Program-made: the position numbers and the translations under genes
Origin: CAZADA01 sp964568975
GTDB taxonomy: Bacteria > Pseudomonadota > Alphaproteobacteria > Caulobacterales > Maricaulaceae
Length of the DNA stretch: 32,693 nucleotides
Reading direction: 5' to 3'
Assembly: GCA_964568975.1 (NCBI GenBank)
Contig: CAZMSO010000033.1
Coordinates: 1-32,693 of the forward strand
The notes under the pieces: generated by a model
Databases searched by the model: none
The model's input: the letters and a program-made list of their open reading frames with translations, nothing else
Told to the model about the DNA's origin: nothing
Part shown: positions 8,015 through 16,352 of the stretch, piece by piece
Position numbering within the stretch: position 1 is the first letter of the stretch
Layout: the number at the start of each line of letters is the position of its first letter

Positions 8015-10042
8015 GTGTCTGACCCGCCCAGCGATCACGGCGACGACAGCCGCGCGGCGTCAGCGGCGACGCACCTGAAAGAAGGCCGTCCGGCGGAGGC
8101 CGCCGCCGCCGCCGAGGCGGTCTTGCGTGCGGATCCAGATCACGCCGAGGCGCTTTATCTGTTCGCCGTCGCGTCCCGCTATTTGGGCGCGCGCGATCAG
8201 GCGCTGACAGCGTTGCGCCGGCTGCAAGCGCTCCAGCCGGACTACGGGCGCGCGCACCAGGAAGAAGGCCATGTGCTGCGCGCCTTGGATCCTGATGCGG
8301 CGGCGCAGGCTTATGAGACCGCCACCCGGCTCAACCCGGCGCTGAGCGCGAGTTGGACGGCGCTGGCGGCGCTGCGCGCTGCGGCCGGCGATGACGCAGG
8401 CGCAGCCCAAGCGGCGGCGCAAGCAGAACGCCTCGCCGGCCTGCCGGCGGAACTTGTCTCTGTGACGAGCATGCTCCATGAGGGAAAGCTGCTCAAAGCG
8501 GAGCGACTGTGTCGCGCCTTCTTGAAGCGTCAGCCCCGACACGTGGAGGCCATGAGGCTTCTGGCTCAGCTCGGGCTTCGACTTGGCGTGTTGGACGACG
8601 CCCAATTTGTGCTGGAAAGCGCGTTGGAGTTCGACCCCGACTACACGCCGGTTCTGTTTGATTACGTCACTGTGCTGAGCCGCCGCCAGCGCTATGACGA
8701 CGCCTTAGCGGCTGCGGAGCGTCTCCTCAAACGCCAGCCTGACAATCCGGCGTTTCAGGCCGCGCACGCGGCTCAATTGATGGCGGTCGGGCGTTATGAC
8801 GACGCCCTCGACGCGTACGACGCGTTAGAGCCGCGCGCGCCGGACCCCGCGCTGATCCGCCTTATGCGTGGTCACGCGTTGAAGACGATCGGCCGCCATG
8901 GGGACGCAGTGGCGGCCTACCGGGGGGCGTATCAGGCGCGTCCCTCTTTTGGGGACGCATATTGGAGCCTGGCGAACCTCAAAACCTACCGCTTCACGGA
9001 CGCGGAGGTCGCGGCGATGCGCGCAGCGATCGACTCCGCGGGACTTCGGACCGACGACCACATCCACCTTGCTTACGCCTTGGGCAAAGCGTGTGAGGAC
9101 GCCGGCGACGCCGACGCCGCCTTCGACTGGTATGCCCGCGGCGCGAGCGCGAAGCGCGCTGAGCTTCGCTATGACCCTGAGCGCATGGAGGCGTCGTTCG
9201 CTGCGCAAAAAGCGGTGTGCACGCCGGCCTTGTTCGCCCGCTTTGCGGACGCCGGCTGCCCAGACCCTGACCCGATTTTCATTGTCGGGCTGCCGCGTGC
9301 GGGCTCCACTCTTTTGGAGCAGATCCTGGCGTCGCATTCCCAAGTGGACGGCACCCTTGAGCTGCCGCACATTTTAGCGCTGGCGCACCGCCTCGATGGC
9401 CGCCGTCAGCAGGACGACGCGCCGCGCTATCCGGGCGTTTTGACAGAGTTGCGTCCGGACCAGGTGCGGGCGTTCGGCGATGCATACTTGAACGACACAC
9501 GCGTCTATCGCGCCGGCGCTCCGCGCTTCACCGACAAAATGCCCAACAACTTTCGCCACATCGGTCTGATTCACCTGATCTTGCCAAACGCAAAGATTAT
9601 CGACGCGCGACGCGACCCGATGGCGTGCTGTTTTTCAGGATTCAAGCAACTTTTCGCCGAAGGTCAAGAATTCAGCTACAGCCTCGACGATATTGGACGG
9701 TATTATCGCGGTTATGTCGACCTCATGGCGCATTGGGACGCCATGCTACCGGGAAAAATTTTGCGCGTTCAGTATGAAGACGTGATTGACGACTTGGAAA
9801 AGCAAGTGCGGCGCCTGTTAGAATTTTGCGAACTGCCGTTTGAGCCGGCGTGTGTGGACTTTCACAAAACGGAACGGGCCGTCCGCACCGCCAGCTCTGA
9901 GCAAGTGCGGCAACCGTTGTTTGAGCGCGGCGTGGATCATTGGCGCGCTTTCGAACACCGTCTTGAACCGCTGCGGGCTGCGCTCGCGGACGCTGCGGAC
10001 GTGACCCCGCAGCCCGTACGCCCCAGCGTCGATCATTGCTGA
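8015..10042 (+). CDS. TPR-repeat sulfotransferase family protein
   Basis: This is a 675-aa two-part protein. Residues 1-400 are TPR repeats (for example AAAAAEAVLRADPDHAEALY and AQFVLESALEFDPDYTPVLF). The C-terminal sulfotransferase domain has the 5'-phosphosulfate loop FIVGLPRAGSTLLEQILASH at about 421-440. Next come TDKMPNNFRHIGLIHLILPN and the 3'-phosphate region DARRDPMACCFSGFKQLF, then RTASSEQVRQPLFERGVDHW near the end. The family transfers sulfate from PAPS to hydroxyl groups of glycans, lipids or proteins. There is no signal peptide, so it is probably cytoplasmic. The start is GTG at 8015 with GGGAG about 8 bases upstream. It directly follows the TonB receptor in the same direction. 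The acceptor is unknown. Confidence 0.88.
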   Translation: MSDPPSDHGDDSRAASAATHLKEGRPAEAAAAAEAVLRADPDHAEALYLFAVASRYLGARDQALTALRRLQALQPDYGRAHQEEGHVLRALDPDAAAQAYETATRLNPALSASWTALAALRAAAGDDAGAAQAAAQAERLAGLPAELVSVTSMLHEGKLLKAERLCRAFLKRQPRHVEAMRLLAQLGLRLGVLDDAQFVLESALEFDPDYTPVLFDYVTVLSRRQRYDDALAAAERLLKRQPDNPAFQAAHAAQLMAVGRYDDALDAYDALEPRAPDPALIRLMRGHALKTIGRHGDAVAAYRGAYQARPSFGDAYWSLANLKTYRFTDAEVAAMRAAIDSAGLRTDDHIHLAYALGKACEDAGDADAAFDWYARGASAKRAELRYDPERMEASFAAQKAVCTPALFARFADAGCPDPDPIFIVGLPRAGSTLLEQILASHSQVDGTLELPHILALAHRLDGRRQQDDAPRYPGVLTELRPDQVRAFGDAYLNDTRVYRAGAPRFTDKMPNNFRHIGLIHLILPNAKIIDARRDPMACCFSGFKQLFAEGQEFSYSLDDIGRYYRGYVDLMAHWDAMLPGKILRVQYEDVIDDLEKQVRRLLEFCELPFEPACVDFHKTERAVRTASSEQVRQPLFERGVDHWRAFEHRLEPLRAALADAADVTPQPVRPSVDHC

Positions 10043-10094
10043 CAAAAGCGCAGCGCGCCGTTTCGTCGTCACAGGGGCCGGCGGCCCCCCTTGA

Positions 10095-10127
10095 CCGCGC
10101 GCCCTCGGCGCCGCTGAGGGCGCGCGG
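10095..10127 (+). terminator. Strong GC-rich hairpin after the sulfotransferase gene
   Basis: Perfect 12-bp inverted repeat CCGCGCGCCCTC/GAGGGCGCGCGG around a 9-base loop, 53 bases after the stop codon. It is followed by CCCTTCCC, not a T-run, so it may be a terminator variant or an mRNA-stabilising hairpin. Confidence 0.55.
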
Positions 10128-10146
10128 CCCTTCCCCCGCACCGCGA

Positions 10147-10184
10147 CGGTGGGACAGAACGGTGGGGCAGAACGGTGGGACAGG
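10147..10184. repeat. 13-bp tandem repeat beside the first assembly gap
   Basis: CGGTGGGACAGAA (10147-10159) is followed by CGGTGGGGCAGAA (10160-10172) and a partial third copy from 10173. It lies just before the first 55-base duplicate and may have contributed to the assembly break. Confidence 0.7.
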
Positions 10185-10188
10185 CCGA

Positions 10189-10398
10189 CAGGCCTCCGGC
10201 GTCCCAACGACGCCCACTCTCACTTGCATCCCGTGCGCACAATNNNNNNNNNNNNNNNNNNNNNNNNNNNNNNNNNNNNNNNNNNNNNNNNNNNNNNNNN
10301 NNNNNNNNNNNNNNNNNNNNNNNNNNNNNNNNNNNNNNNNNNNCAGGCCTCCGGCGTCCCAACGACGCCCACTCTCACTTGCATCCCGTGCGCACAAT
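10189..10398. other. Scaffold gap (100 N) flanked by identical 55-base sequences
   Basis: Bases 10244-10343 are exactly 100 N. The 55 bases before (10189-10243) and the 55 bases after (10344-10398) are identical. This is best read as one genomic copy duplicated by scaffolding two contigs whose ends share a k-mer of 55. The real interval between the sulfotransferase and the lipoprotein gene would then be about 331 bases. Apart from this join, the hairpin and the 13-bp repeat, the interval 10043-10528 shows no gene; ORFs that run through the N are artefacts. Confidence 0.85.
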
Positions 10399-10528
10399 GC
10401 GTGAGCCTGCGCCGTCGAACGCTCCTCGAAAACCATTCGCAATTGAGTTTTCGCATGGGTTTGTTACTAAGGCAGCTTGGCTTGGGGTCGAGAATCTGTA
10501 GACGCGCGTTCGCGTTCGGGGGAAAGCT

Positions 10529-12883
10529 ATGCATATGCACCGTATCGCCGCGACGGGGTTGGTTGTCTTTGCATTCGGATGCGCGACCGATTCGTCCGAA
10601 CCAAGCGCCCGCTCCACCACGGCTGAGGCCCGCGCTGATGACGCGCCCGAAGCGACGGCGTTTCCGCGCACTCTCGCTCTGGCGAGCGGCGCCTTCACCG
10701 CGTATGAGCCGCAAATCGAGGACCATGCCGGCTTCACGGAAGCGACCGCCTGGAGCGCGGCGGCCTATCGTCCCACGGGCGGCGCCCCCACGTTTGGCGC
10801 CGTGAAGTATCGGGCGAAACTTGTCACTGATCTCGACACCCGGCTGGTCACGATTTACGACCGCGAAATTCTTGAGGTGCAATTCAGCGAACTTGATGAC
10901 GCAGACATGGCGCGCCTTGCGGCGGAATTGCGCGCGACCATCCAGTCCGAGCCCGAGACAATGCCGCTGGACGTCATGCTCGGCTATGTCGCGGACACCG
11001 CCACTGACAGCGTGTCGGTCGCGGTGTCGTATGATCCGCCCACAATCATCTACGCCTCGACGCCGACGATGCTGGTCGTTCTCGATGGGGAGCCGATCAC
11101 AACCCCCGTCGACGGCGCCGCGGGGTTGTCCATTGTCGTCAACACGAACTGGGATCTTTTTTACGCAGAGACGACCCAAACGTATTCACTGTTGCTTGGC
11201 GACGCCTGGCTGAGTGCACCGGGCCTCGACGGCCCTTGGACGGCGGCGACAGCGCCCGAGGGCGTGTCGGCCTTGCCGGACATTGATCGCTGGACGCGCG
11301 TGAAGGACGCCGCGCCGGGCGGCTCACTGCGGCCGGCGGACACGCCCGACATTGTCGTCGCGCCGGCGCCTGCTGAACTGATCGTGACGAATGGCCCCCC
11401 AGAGCTTGAGCCGATACCAGGAACGCAATTATCATTTGTGGCGAACACCTCAAGCGACATTGTGTTTAATGGTGATGATCAGCTTTTTTACTTCCTGATC
11501 TCCGGTCGTTGGTTTAAAGCTGCCTCACTTGATGGCGAGTGGCGCTCGGTGAAAACGGCGCCGCGCGCCTTTCAAGAGATCCCTGCGGGTCACCCGCGAT
11601 CCCATATCCGCGCCTCCGTCGCCGGAACGCCGGAGGCGACGCGCGCCGTCGCCCAAGCGCAGGTGCCGCAAACGGCTGAAGTGTCGCGCGAAACACAAGC
11701 GCCTCGTGTGCAGTACGCCGGCGAACCACAGTTCGAGAGGATTAAAGGCGCTGACGTCCTGCGCGCCACGAACACGACATTCGATGTGTTCTGGGTCGAC
11801 GACCTTTACTATTTGTGCCACGAGGCGGTCTGGTTTGTTTCTGAAACCCCAAACGGGCCGTGGCGGGTGACGGACGACATTCCCGCAGCGATTTACGCCA
11901 TCCCGGCGGACTCGCCCGCGCACCACGTCACTTACGCGAAGGTGTATGAGTCGACGCCGGACACCGTCTATGTCGGCTACACGTCCGGCTATAATTACAA
12001 CTACGTCAGCAGCGGCGTGGTCGTGTATGGGTCGGGGTATTATTGGGGCTCGTACTACAACCCATACTACTACTCATACTACCCCTCTTATTACTATTAT
12101 CCGTACCCCTACACCTATGGCCAGGCGAGCATCTACGAAACCACCACAGGCGCTTACGTCCACGGCCATTACGCCTATGGACCCTATGGCGGCTATTGGG
12201 AGGGCTCGCGCTACAGTCCCCGCACCGGCCGATATGGCGAGGGCGCGTATGCATGGGACTACGACACCGGCGTTTACGAGGGATGGGCGTACAATCCGCG
12301 CACGGACGTGCGCGTCGACACCAGCCAAACCGTCCAGTGGTCGGATTCCAACAGCTATGAATCCTGGGGCGAAACCGTTGTCCAGCGCGATGAAAACTGG
12401 GTCCAAGCCGAACGGTATGGGGACGAGGACGGGTTCCGGCGGGATGTCGAGAGCTCAGCCGGCGGCCAGGGCACGCAAATTGTAACCCAGGACAATCGCG
12501 TCGCGGCTGGTCAGACCGCCGACGGCGATCTTTATGCCGGCGCGAACGGCTCCGTCTACCGCCGCACCGAGGATGGCCAATGGGAGACGCGCAGCGACGG
12601 CGAATGGACCAGCGTCGACAGCGCAGCCGCGCGTGACGGCGCAAAGACGCAAGCACGCGACATGGGGCTCGATCCGACGACCTTCGACCAACGCCCCCAG
12701 GATACGCAGTTCGGGGACCTCGACTTGCAGCAGCTGGAGCGTGATTTGTCGGCGCGGACGAGCGGACGATCTCGCTACGAGTCGTTTCAGTCCGAATTCT
12801 CCCAGAGTTGGTCTGGGAGTCGGTCTGGGAGTCGCTCCGGCGGCCGCTGGGGGAGCCGCTCGAGGGGCGGCCGACGCCGGTAG
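10529..12883 (+). CDS. Large surface lipoprotein resembling the 'carbohydrate-binding family V/XII' group
   Basis: The 784-aa protein has a lipoprotein signal with lipobox FAFGC (Cys18). Three related modules repeat the pattern 'NT..D.FY/YY ... WL/WF.A..L.GPW': around NTNWDLFYAETTQTYSLLLG, around NTSSDIVFNGDDQLFYFLIS and around NTTFDVFWVDDLYYLCHEAV. Next come VYESTPDTVYVGYTSGYNYN and an extreme Tyr-rich tract (about 500-532, with YYNPYYYSYYPSYYYYPYPY). The C-terminal tail is rich in Ser, Gly and Arg. Proteins of this layout are often annotated as carbohydrate-binding V/XII; the carbohydrate link is from that naming, not from visible residues. GGGGGAAAG precedes the ATG. It stands between the sulfotransferase and the sulfatase. 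Confidence 0.75.
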   Translation: MHMHRIAATGLVVFAFGCATDSSEPSARSTTAEARADDAPEATAFPRTLALASGAFTAYEPQIEDHAGFTEATAWSAAAYRPTGGAPTFGAVKYRAKLVTDLDTRLVTIYDREILEVQFSELDDADMARLAAELRATIQSEPETMPLDVMLGYVADTATDSVSVAVSYDPPTIIYASTPTMLVVLDGEPITTPVDGAAGLSIVVNTNWDLFYAETTQTYSLLLGDAWLSAPGLDGPWTAATAPEGVSALPDIDRWTRVKDAAPGGSLRPADTPDIVVAPAPAELIVTNGPPELEPIPGTQLSFVANTSSDIVFNGDDQLFYFLISGRWFKAASLDGEWRSVKTAPRAFQEIPAGHPRSHIRASVAGTPEATRAVAQAQVPQTAEVSRETQAPRVQYAGEPQFERIKGADVLRATNTTFDVFWVDDLYYLCHEAVWFVSETPNGPWRVTDDIPAAIYAIPADSPAHHVTYAKVYESTPDTVYVGYTSGYNYNYVSSGVVVYGSGYYWGSYYNPYYYSYYPSYYYYPYPYTYGQASIYETTTGAYVHGHYAYGPYGGYWEGSRYSPRTGRYGEGAYAWDYDTGVYEGWAYNPRTDVRVDTSQTVQWSDSNSYESWGETVVQRDENWVQAERYGDEDGFRRDVESSAGGQGTQIVTQDNRVAAGQTADGDLYAGANGSVYRRTEDGQWETRSDGEWTSVDSAAARDGAKTQARDMGLDPTTFDQRPQDTQFGDLDLQQLERDLSARTSGRSRYESFQSEFSQSWSGSRSGSRSGGRWGSRSRGGRRR
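12809..12832. repeat. 12-bp tandem duplication in the lipoprotein tail
   Basis: A unit of about TTGGTCTGGGAG is followed directly by TCGGTCTGGGAG, adding four codons (W/R-S-G-S) to the Ser/Gly/Arg tail. It is one of several four-codon duplications in this region. Confidence 0.65.
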
Positions 12884-13325
12884 CGGTGGCGTGTCGGCGT
12901 TGTCCGGCCGCGACCAGTCCGGACGGACGCTCCGACGATGGACAGGCTGACACGGTGGCGATGGGCGGGCCGTGAGGATGTGGACCGGCGCCTGCCGCTG
13001 TAAGACGCCGCGTTCCTGGCCGGCGGCCCAGGCGCGTCCGCACGAGATGACGGGGCTGGTCGCTCTGACGACGGCCCCCTTCCTGTGTCCGCGGTCTCGG
13101 CGACAATGGCCGCGCCCACGCGCGATGCGCGCTGCGCTCCAACGCGGAATCCCTGGTCAAAACTGAATACTCTTTGGCCCCGGCGGAGCTTTCGCCCCGC
13201 ACGTCGATCGCTCATAGGTGCGCGCGGATCTGTCATCGGCGGCATGCGCGCGGCGCGACGACGCCCGAAGCGCGAGCGCAATCCACAATGCAGGACTCAT
13301 TGATCCGCGTCGCAAAGGGGGACTC
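12884..13325. other. Intergenic stretch before the sulfatase gene
   Basis: No gene is recognised in these 442 bases. A weak inverted repeat (GTCCGG/CCGGAC) lies soon after the lipoprotein stop. The first copy of the 68-bp dispersed repeat is at 13155-13222. A good ribosome site (AAAGGGGGACTC) ends the interval. Long minus-strand frames here are shadows of GC-rich sequence. Confidence 0.5.
13155..13222 (+). repeat. 68-bp dispersed repeat, copy 1
   Basis: This copy aligns without gaps to 18645-18712, with 51 of 68 positions identical by hand count. Shared blocks are CAAAACTGAATA, TCTTTGGCC, GGAGCTTTC and CGCTCATA. Its left 25 bases can pair as GGTCAAA/TTTGGCC with one G-T pair. Both copies lie on the same strand in gene-flanking sequence. 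Confidence 0.7.
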
Positions 13326-15442
13326 ATGACTGAGGTGGGGCCGAACTCTGCTGTCCACGCACCTGACCACGCCGCGCGCCGGAACGCGTGGGGCGCGGCG
13401 CGCCTTGGCCAGAGCGCGGGCCGGAGCGCGGGCCGGAGCGCGCGCCAAACCGCGCTGCATTCCACGGCGCGGGGGCGACGCGGCGGCCGTGCGTCCATGG
13501 GGCGCGGCGCTTTTTTGGCGGCGTTTGCGTGGATCGCGTCGGCCCTGACGCCGGCCNNNNNNNNNNNNNNNNNNNNNNNNNNNNNNNNNNNNNNNNNNNN
13601 NNNNNNNNNNNNNNNNNNNNNNNNNNNNNNNNNNNNNNNNNNNNNNNNNNNNNNNNGCGCGGCGCTTTTTTGGCGGCGTTTGCGTGGATCGCGTCGGCCC
13701 TGACGCCGGCCCTGACGCCGGCCCTGGCGCAAGATGAGCGGCCGAACATCCTGTTGGTCTTGTTTGACGACGCCGGCTTCATGGATTTCGGCGCGTATGG
13801 CAGCCACACGCGGACGCCGACCATCGACGCCCTGGCTCGAAACGGCGTGATGTTGTCGCGCTATTACTCCTCTCCATTTTGCGGACCGAGCCGGGCCATG
13901 CTCATGACAGGCATGGACAATCACCAAGTCGGCATGGGCACGCTCGTGGAGACCGTCACAGACGAGATGCGCGCCTTTCCCGGCTACTCAATGACATGGG
14001 ACGCCCGCCAAGAGACGATCGGCACCCTGTTATCGGACGCCGGATATCAGACCTATGTCACTGGCAAATGGGGGATTGGCGCGACGGGCGCGAATTTGCC
14101 CAATGCGTTTGGGTTTGATCGATCCTACGTTATGGACGCCACCGGTGGCAGCAATTACGACGCGAAACCCTATCTTCCCGGATCGCACGCCGTCGATTGG
14201 TTCGAAGATGGCGCGGCAATCACGCTTCCCGATGACTACTACTCGTCACGGTCGTTAGTCGACAAAATGATTGAATACGTCGACGCCGGCGATCGCGACC
14301 GGCCATTCTTCGCGTTTTTGTCTCTGCAAGCTGTGCACATGCCGGTGCAAGCGCCCGTGTCCTACATCGACGCGTACAATGGGGTGTTCGACGACGGCTG
14401 GGACGTGATGCGGGCGGAAAAGCTGCAACGCGCGATTGATCTTGGTCTTGTGCCGGCGACCACTCAACTCGCTCCCCCACCCGAAGGTCATCGCGCGTGG
14501 GACGATTTGACTCCGGAAGAACAAGCAGTGTCCGCACGAGAAATGCAGGTGAACGCCGGCATGATGGAGGCGGCTGATTTCCACATTGGCCGGCTTCTGG
14601 ACCATTTGGACGCGACGGGGCGACTCGACAACACCATCGTTATTGTGACCTCCGACAATGGCGCGGAATCCGCGATGACGGATTTTGAAGGCCTGCAGAA
14701 TGTGCTGTTGGATGGGTTCAAGTGGATTGAAGGCTTCGACACCTCCTTTGAGAACCTTGGCCAGCCGAAAAGTTTGACCGCCATTGGCCCGGAATGGGCC
14801 TCGGTGTCATCGGCGCCGTTCGATCTGTACAAGTTTTACGGCAGCGAAGGCGGCTTGCGTGTCCCCTTAGTGATTGGAGGCCCAGGCATTGCGGCGTCCG
14901 GCGTACAGGATGCACCCGTGCATGTCGCAGACCTCGCGCCGACCCTGCTGGACGCCGCGGGCGCGCCCTATGACGCGGAGATGTTCTACGGCCGCAGCGC
15001 CATGCCTATGCTGTCGGGCGCGTCCGACACCACCTATGGTCCAGACGAAAGCTTTGGCATTGAAGTCAGCGGCAACGCTGCGTTTTATCGCGGACAGTGG
15101 AAAATCACGCGGATCACGCCGCCGCGGGGCGACAGCCAATGGCGGCTTTACGATCTCTCGGTTGACCCGGGCGAGACGACGGACCGGTCCGCCGACAATC
15201 GCGAACTCTTTGAGGATATGCTGGCGGAGTACCGGTCTTACGCAGAAGAGGTCGGTGTGTTTGAGGTGGGCCCCAACGACTACGCGGTCAAAGTGCTCAC
15301 GAACAAAGTGACGTCCAAGGCGCTGCACAAATACTGGGCTTACCTGGTCGGCGTCGCGCTCGCCGTGGGGCTTATTTTGGTTGGCTTGATCGTCGGCGCC
15401 GTTCGCGCGATCAAGGCCGCCTCCGGCCACGCCAAAACGTAA
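13326..15442 (+). CDS. Membrane-anchored sulfatase (formylglycine type), interrupted by an assembly gap
   Basis: Collapsing the duplicated 55 bases and 100 N (155 bases) joins two frames into one 653-aa protein; as given, the frames disagree. From the inner ATG at 13497 the product is 596 aa. An export signal (FLAAFAWIASALTPALTPAL, then AQDE) precedes the sulfatase core: metal Asp pair in LLVLFDDAGF, and FCGPSRAMLMTG, where Cys (codon 13880) is the site converted to formylglycine and Arg follows. Further blocks are TGKWGIG, LQAVHMPVQAP, VTSDNGAES and LYKFYGSEGGLRVPL, close to the Pseudomonas arylsulfatase type. A C-terminal membrane helix (YLVGVALAVGLILVGLIVGA) with a basic tail would hold the catalytic domain in the periplasm. 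The 13326 start has the better ribosome site; 13497 gives a more normal signal peptide. Confidence 0.85.
13417..13442. repeat. 12-bp tandem duplication in the extended sulfatase N-terminus
   Basis: The unit GGGCCGGAGCGC occurs twice in a row, encoding S-A-G-R repeats in the part upstream of the inner ATG. Such a repeat fits either an untranslated leader or an unstructured extension. Confidence 0.55.
13502..13711. other. Scaffold gap (100 N) inside the sulfatase signal peptide, flanked by identical 55-base sequences
   Basis: Bases 13557-13656 are 100 N. Bases 13502-13556 and 13657-13711 are identical (55 bases). The right-hand sequence continues into a 12-bp tandem repeat (CCTGACGCCGGC units, 13697-13727) encoding L-T-P-A. 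A copy-number difference of that repeat between strains would create exactly this graph break. Removing 155 bases restores an uninterrupted frame through the signal peptide. Confidence 0.88.
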
Positions 15443-15511
15443 TCAACGGCCGGCTCACGTCGTGCGCGACGTAAACCACGCCAAGGTGTTTTCAGGGAGT
15501 CGAGCACAACA

Positions 15512-16339
15512 ATGACGTGGTGGATGTACACACTGATCGCCATCATTGGTCTGGCCAGCGGCGTCTATTTTGGCTTGCCGCCAGCCCTTCGCGCTATGGG
15601 TCTGCATCAGCATTATGAGATTCCGGAGTTCAACCTGGCGGGAAAGCGCGCTCTGGTCGTGACGACGAGCCACGGCGTGTTGGGCGACACGGGCCGCGAC
15701 ACCGGCGTGTTCGGCTCAGAGATGACCGTCCCTTATTACGCCTTCTTGGACGCGGGTCTTGAGGTCGACATCGCCTCGATCCAAGGCGGCGAGGTCCCTG
15801 TCCAGCCCTGGTCGATGACGTGGCCGCTCGCCACGCCTGACGACAAGCGGTTTCTCAGCGACGCCGCGGCCATGAATAAGCTGCGCGCCTCGATCCCGAT
15901 CGCCGATGTCGACCCGGCGACGTATGATGTCATCTTTATGGCCGGCGGCTGGGGCGCGGCCTATGACCTCGCCCAAAGCGCGCAGCTGGCGGCCGTGATC
16001 ACGAAGGCGAACGCCGACGGGACGATTATTGGCTCGGTCTGCCATGGCGCGCTTGGCCTCGTGAGCGCGACGGATGTGGACGGCTCGCCGTTGGTGGAGG
16101 GCCGGCGCGTCACGGGCGTCACGGACCGCCAAATCGAACAGTTCGGCATCACGATCACGCCCAAACACCCTGAAACGGAACTGCGCGCGGCGGGCGCCGA
16201 CTTTGAAAGCGCGCATGCCTGGCGTGATTTCTTCGCGACGCACACGGTGGTGGACGGGAACCTGGTGACGGGCCAGAACCAGAACAGTGGGTATGAAACC
16301 TCCCATCGCATTCTGGAATTGCTTGACGCAAACCAATAG
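15512..16339 (+). CDS. DJ-1/PfpI family protein with N-terminal membrane segment
   Basis: The 275-aa protein begins with a membrane helix (MTWWMYTLIAIIGLASGVYF). A DJ-1/PfpI alpha/beta domain follows: ALVVTTSHGVLGDTGRDTGV, then DVIFMAGGWGAAYDL, and the nucleophile elbow GSVCHGALGLV with Cys177. Members include glyoxalase III/deglycase-like enzymes, chaperones and proteases, so the reaction cannot be fixed from sequence. The layout resembles the Hsp31/type 1 amidotransferase-like group but adds a membrane anchor. Basic residues after the helix favour a cytoplasmic domain, though this is weak. GGGAG lies about 12 bases before the ATG. It sits 69 bases after the sulfatase and ends just before the formylglycine-generating enzyme, so it is probably cotranscribed with both. 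Confidence 0.85.
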   Translation: MTWWMYTLIAIIGLASGVYFGLPPALRAMGLHQHYEIPEFNLAGKRALVVTTSHGVLGDTGRDTGVFGSEMTVPYYAFLDAGLEVDIASIQGGEVPVQPWSMTWPLATPDDKRFLSDAAAMNKLRASIPIADVDPATYDVIFMAGGWGAAYDLAQSAQLAAVITKANADGTIIGSVCHGALGLVSATDVDGSPLVEGRRVTGVTDRQIEQFGITITPKHPETELRAAGADFESAHAWRDFFATHTVVDGNLVTGQNQNSGYETSHRILELLDANQ

Positions 16340-16352
16340 TGTGAGCCGCGCG

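Noticed and set aside
10220..11179. ORFs running through the N blocks near 10244-10343 and 13557-13656
   Set aside because: Their continuity depends on translated N and duplicated contig ends; they are assembly artefacts.
12006..13202. Long minus-strand ORF (398 aa) opposite the lipoprotein tail
   Set aside because: Arg/Pro/Ser-rich shadow of a GC-rich coding strand; no ribosome site and no recognisable domain. Its end crosses the dispersed repeat.
14063..14080. Loss of the sulfatase His in the GKWHLG block (here GKWGIG)
   Set aside because: The Pseudomonas arylsulfatase uses a His at this position, but other sulfatase groups also read GKWGLG-like, so this alone does not show an inactive enzyme. 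All other key residues are present.
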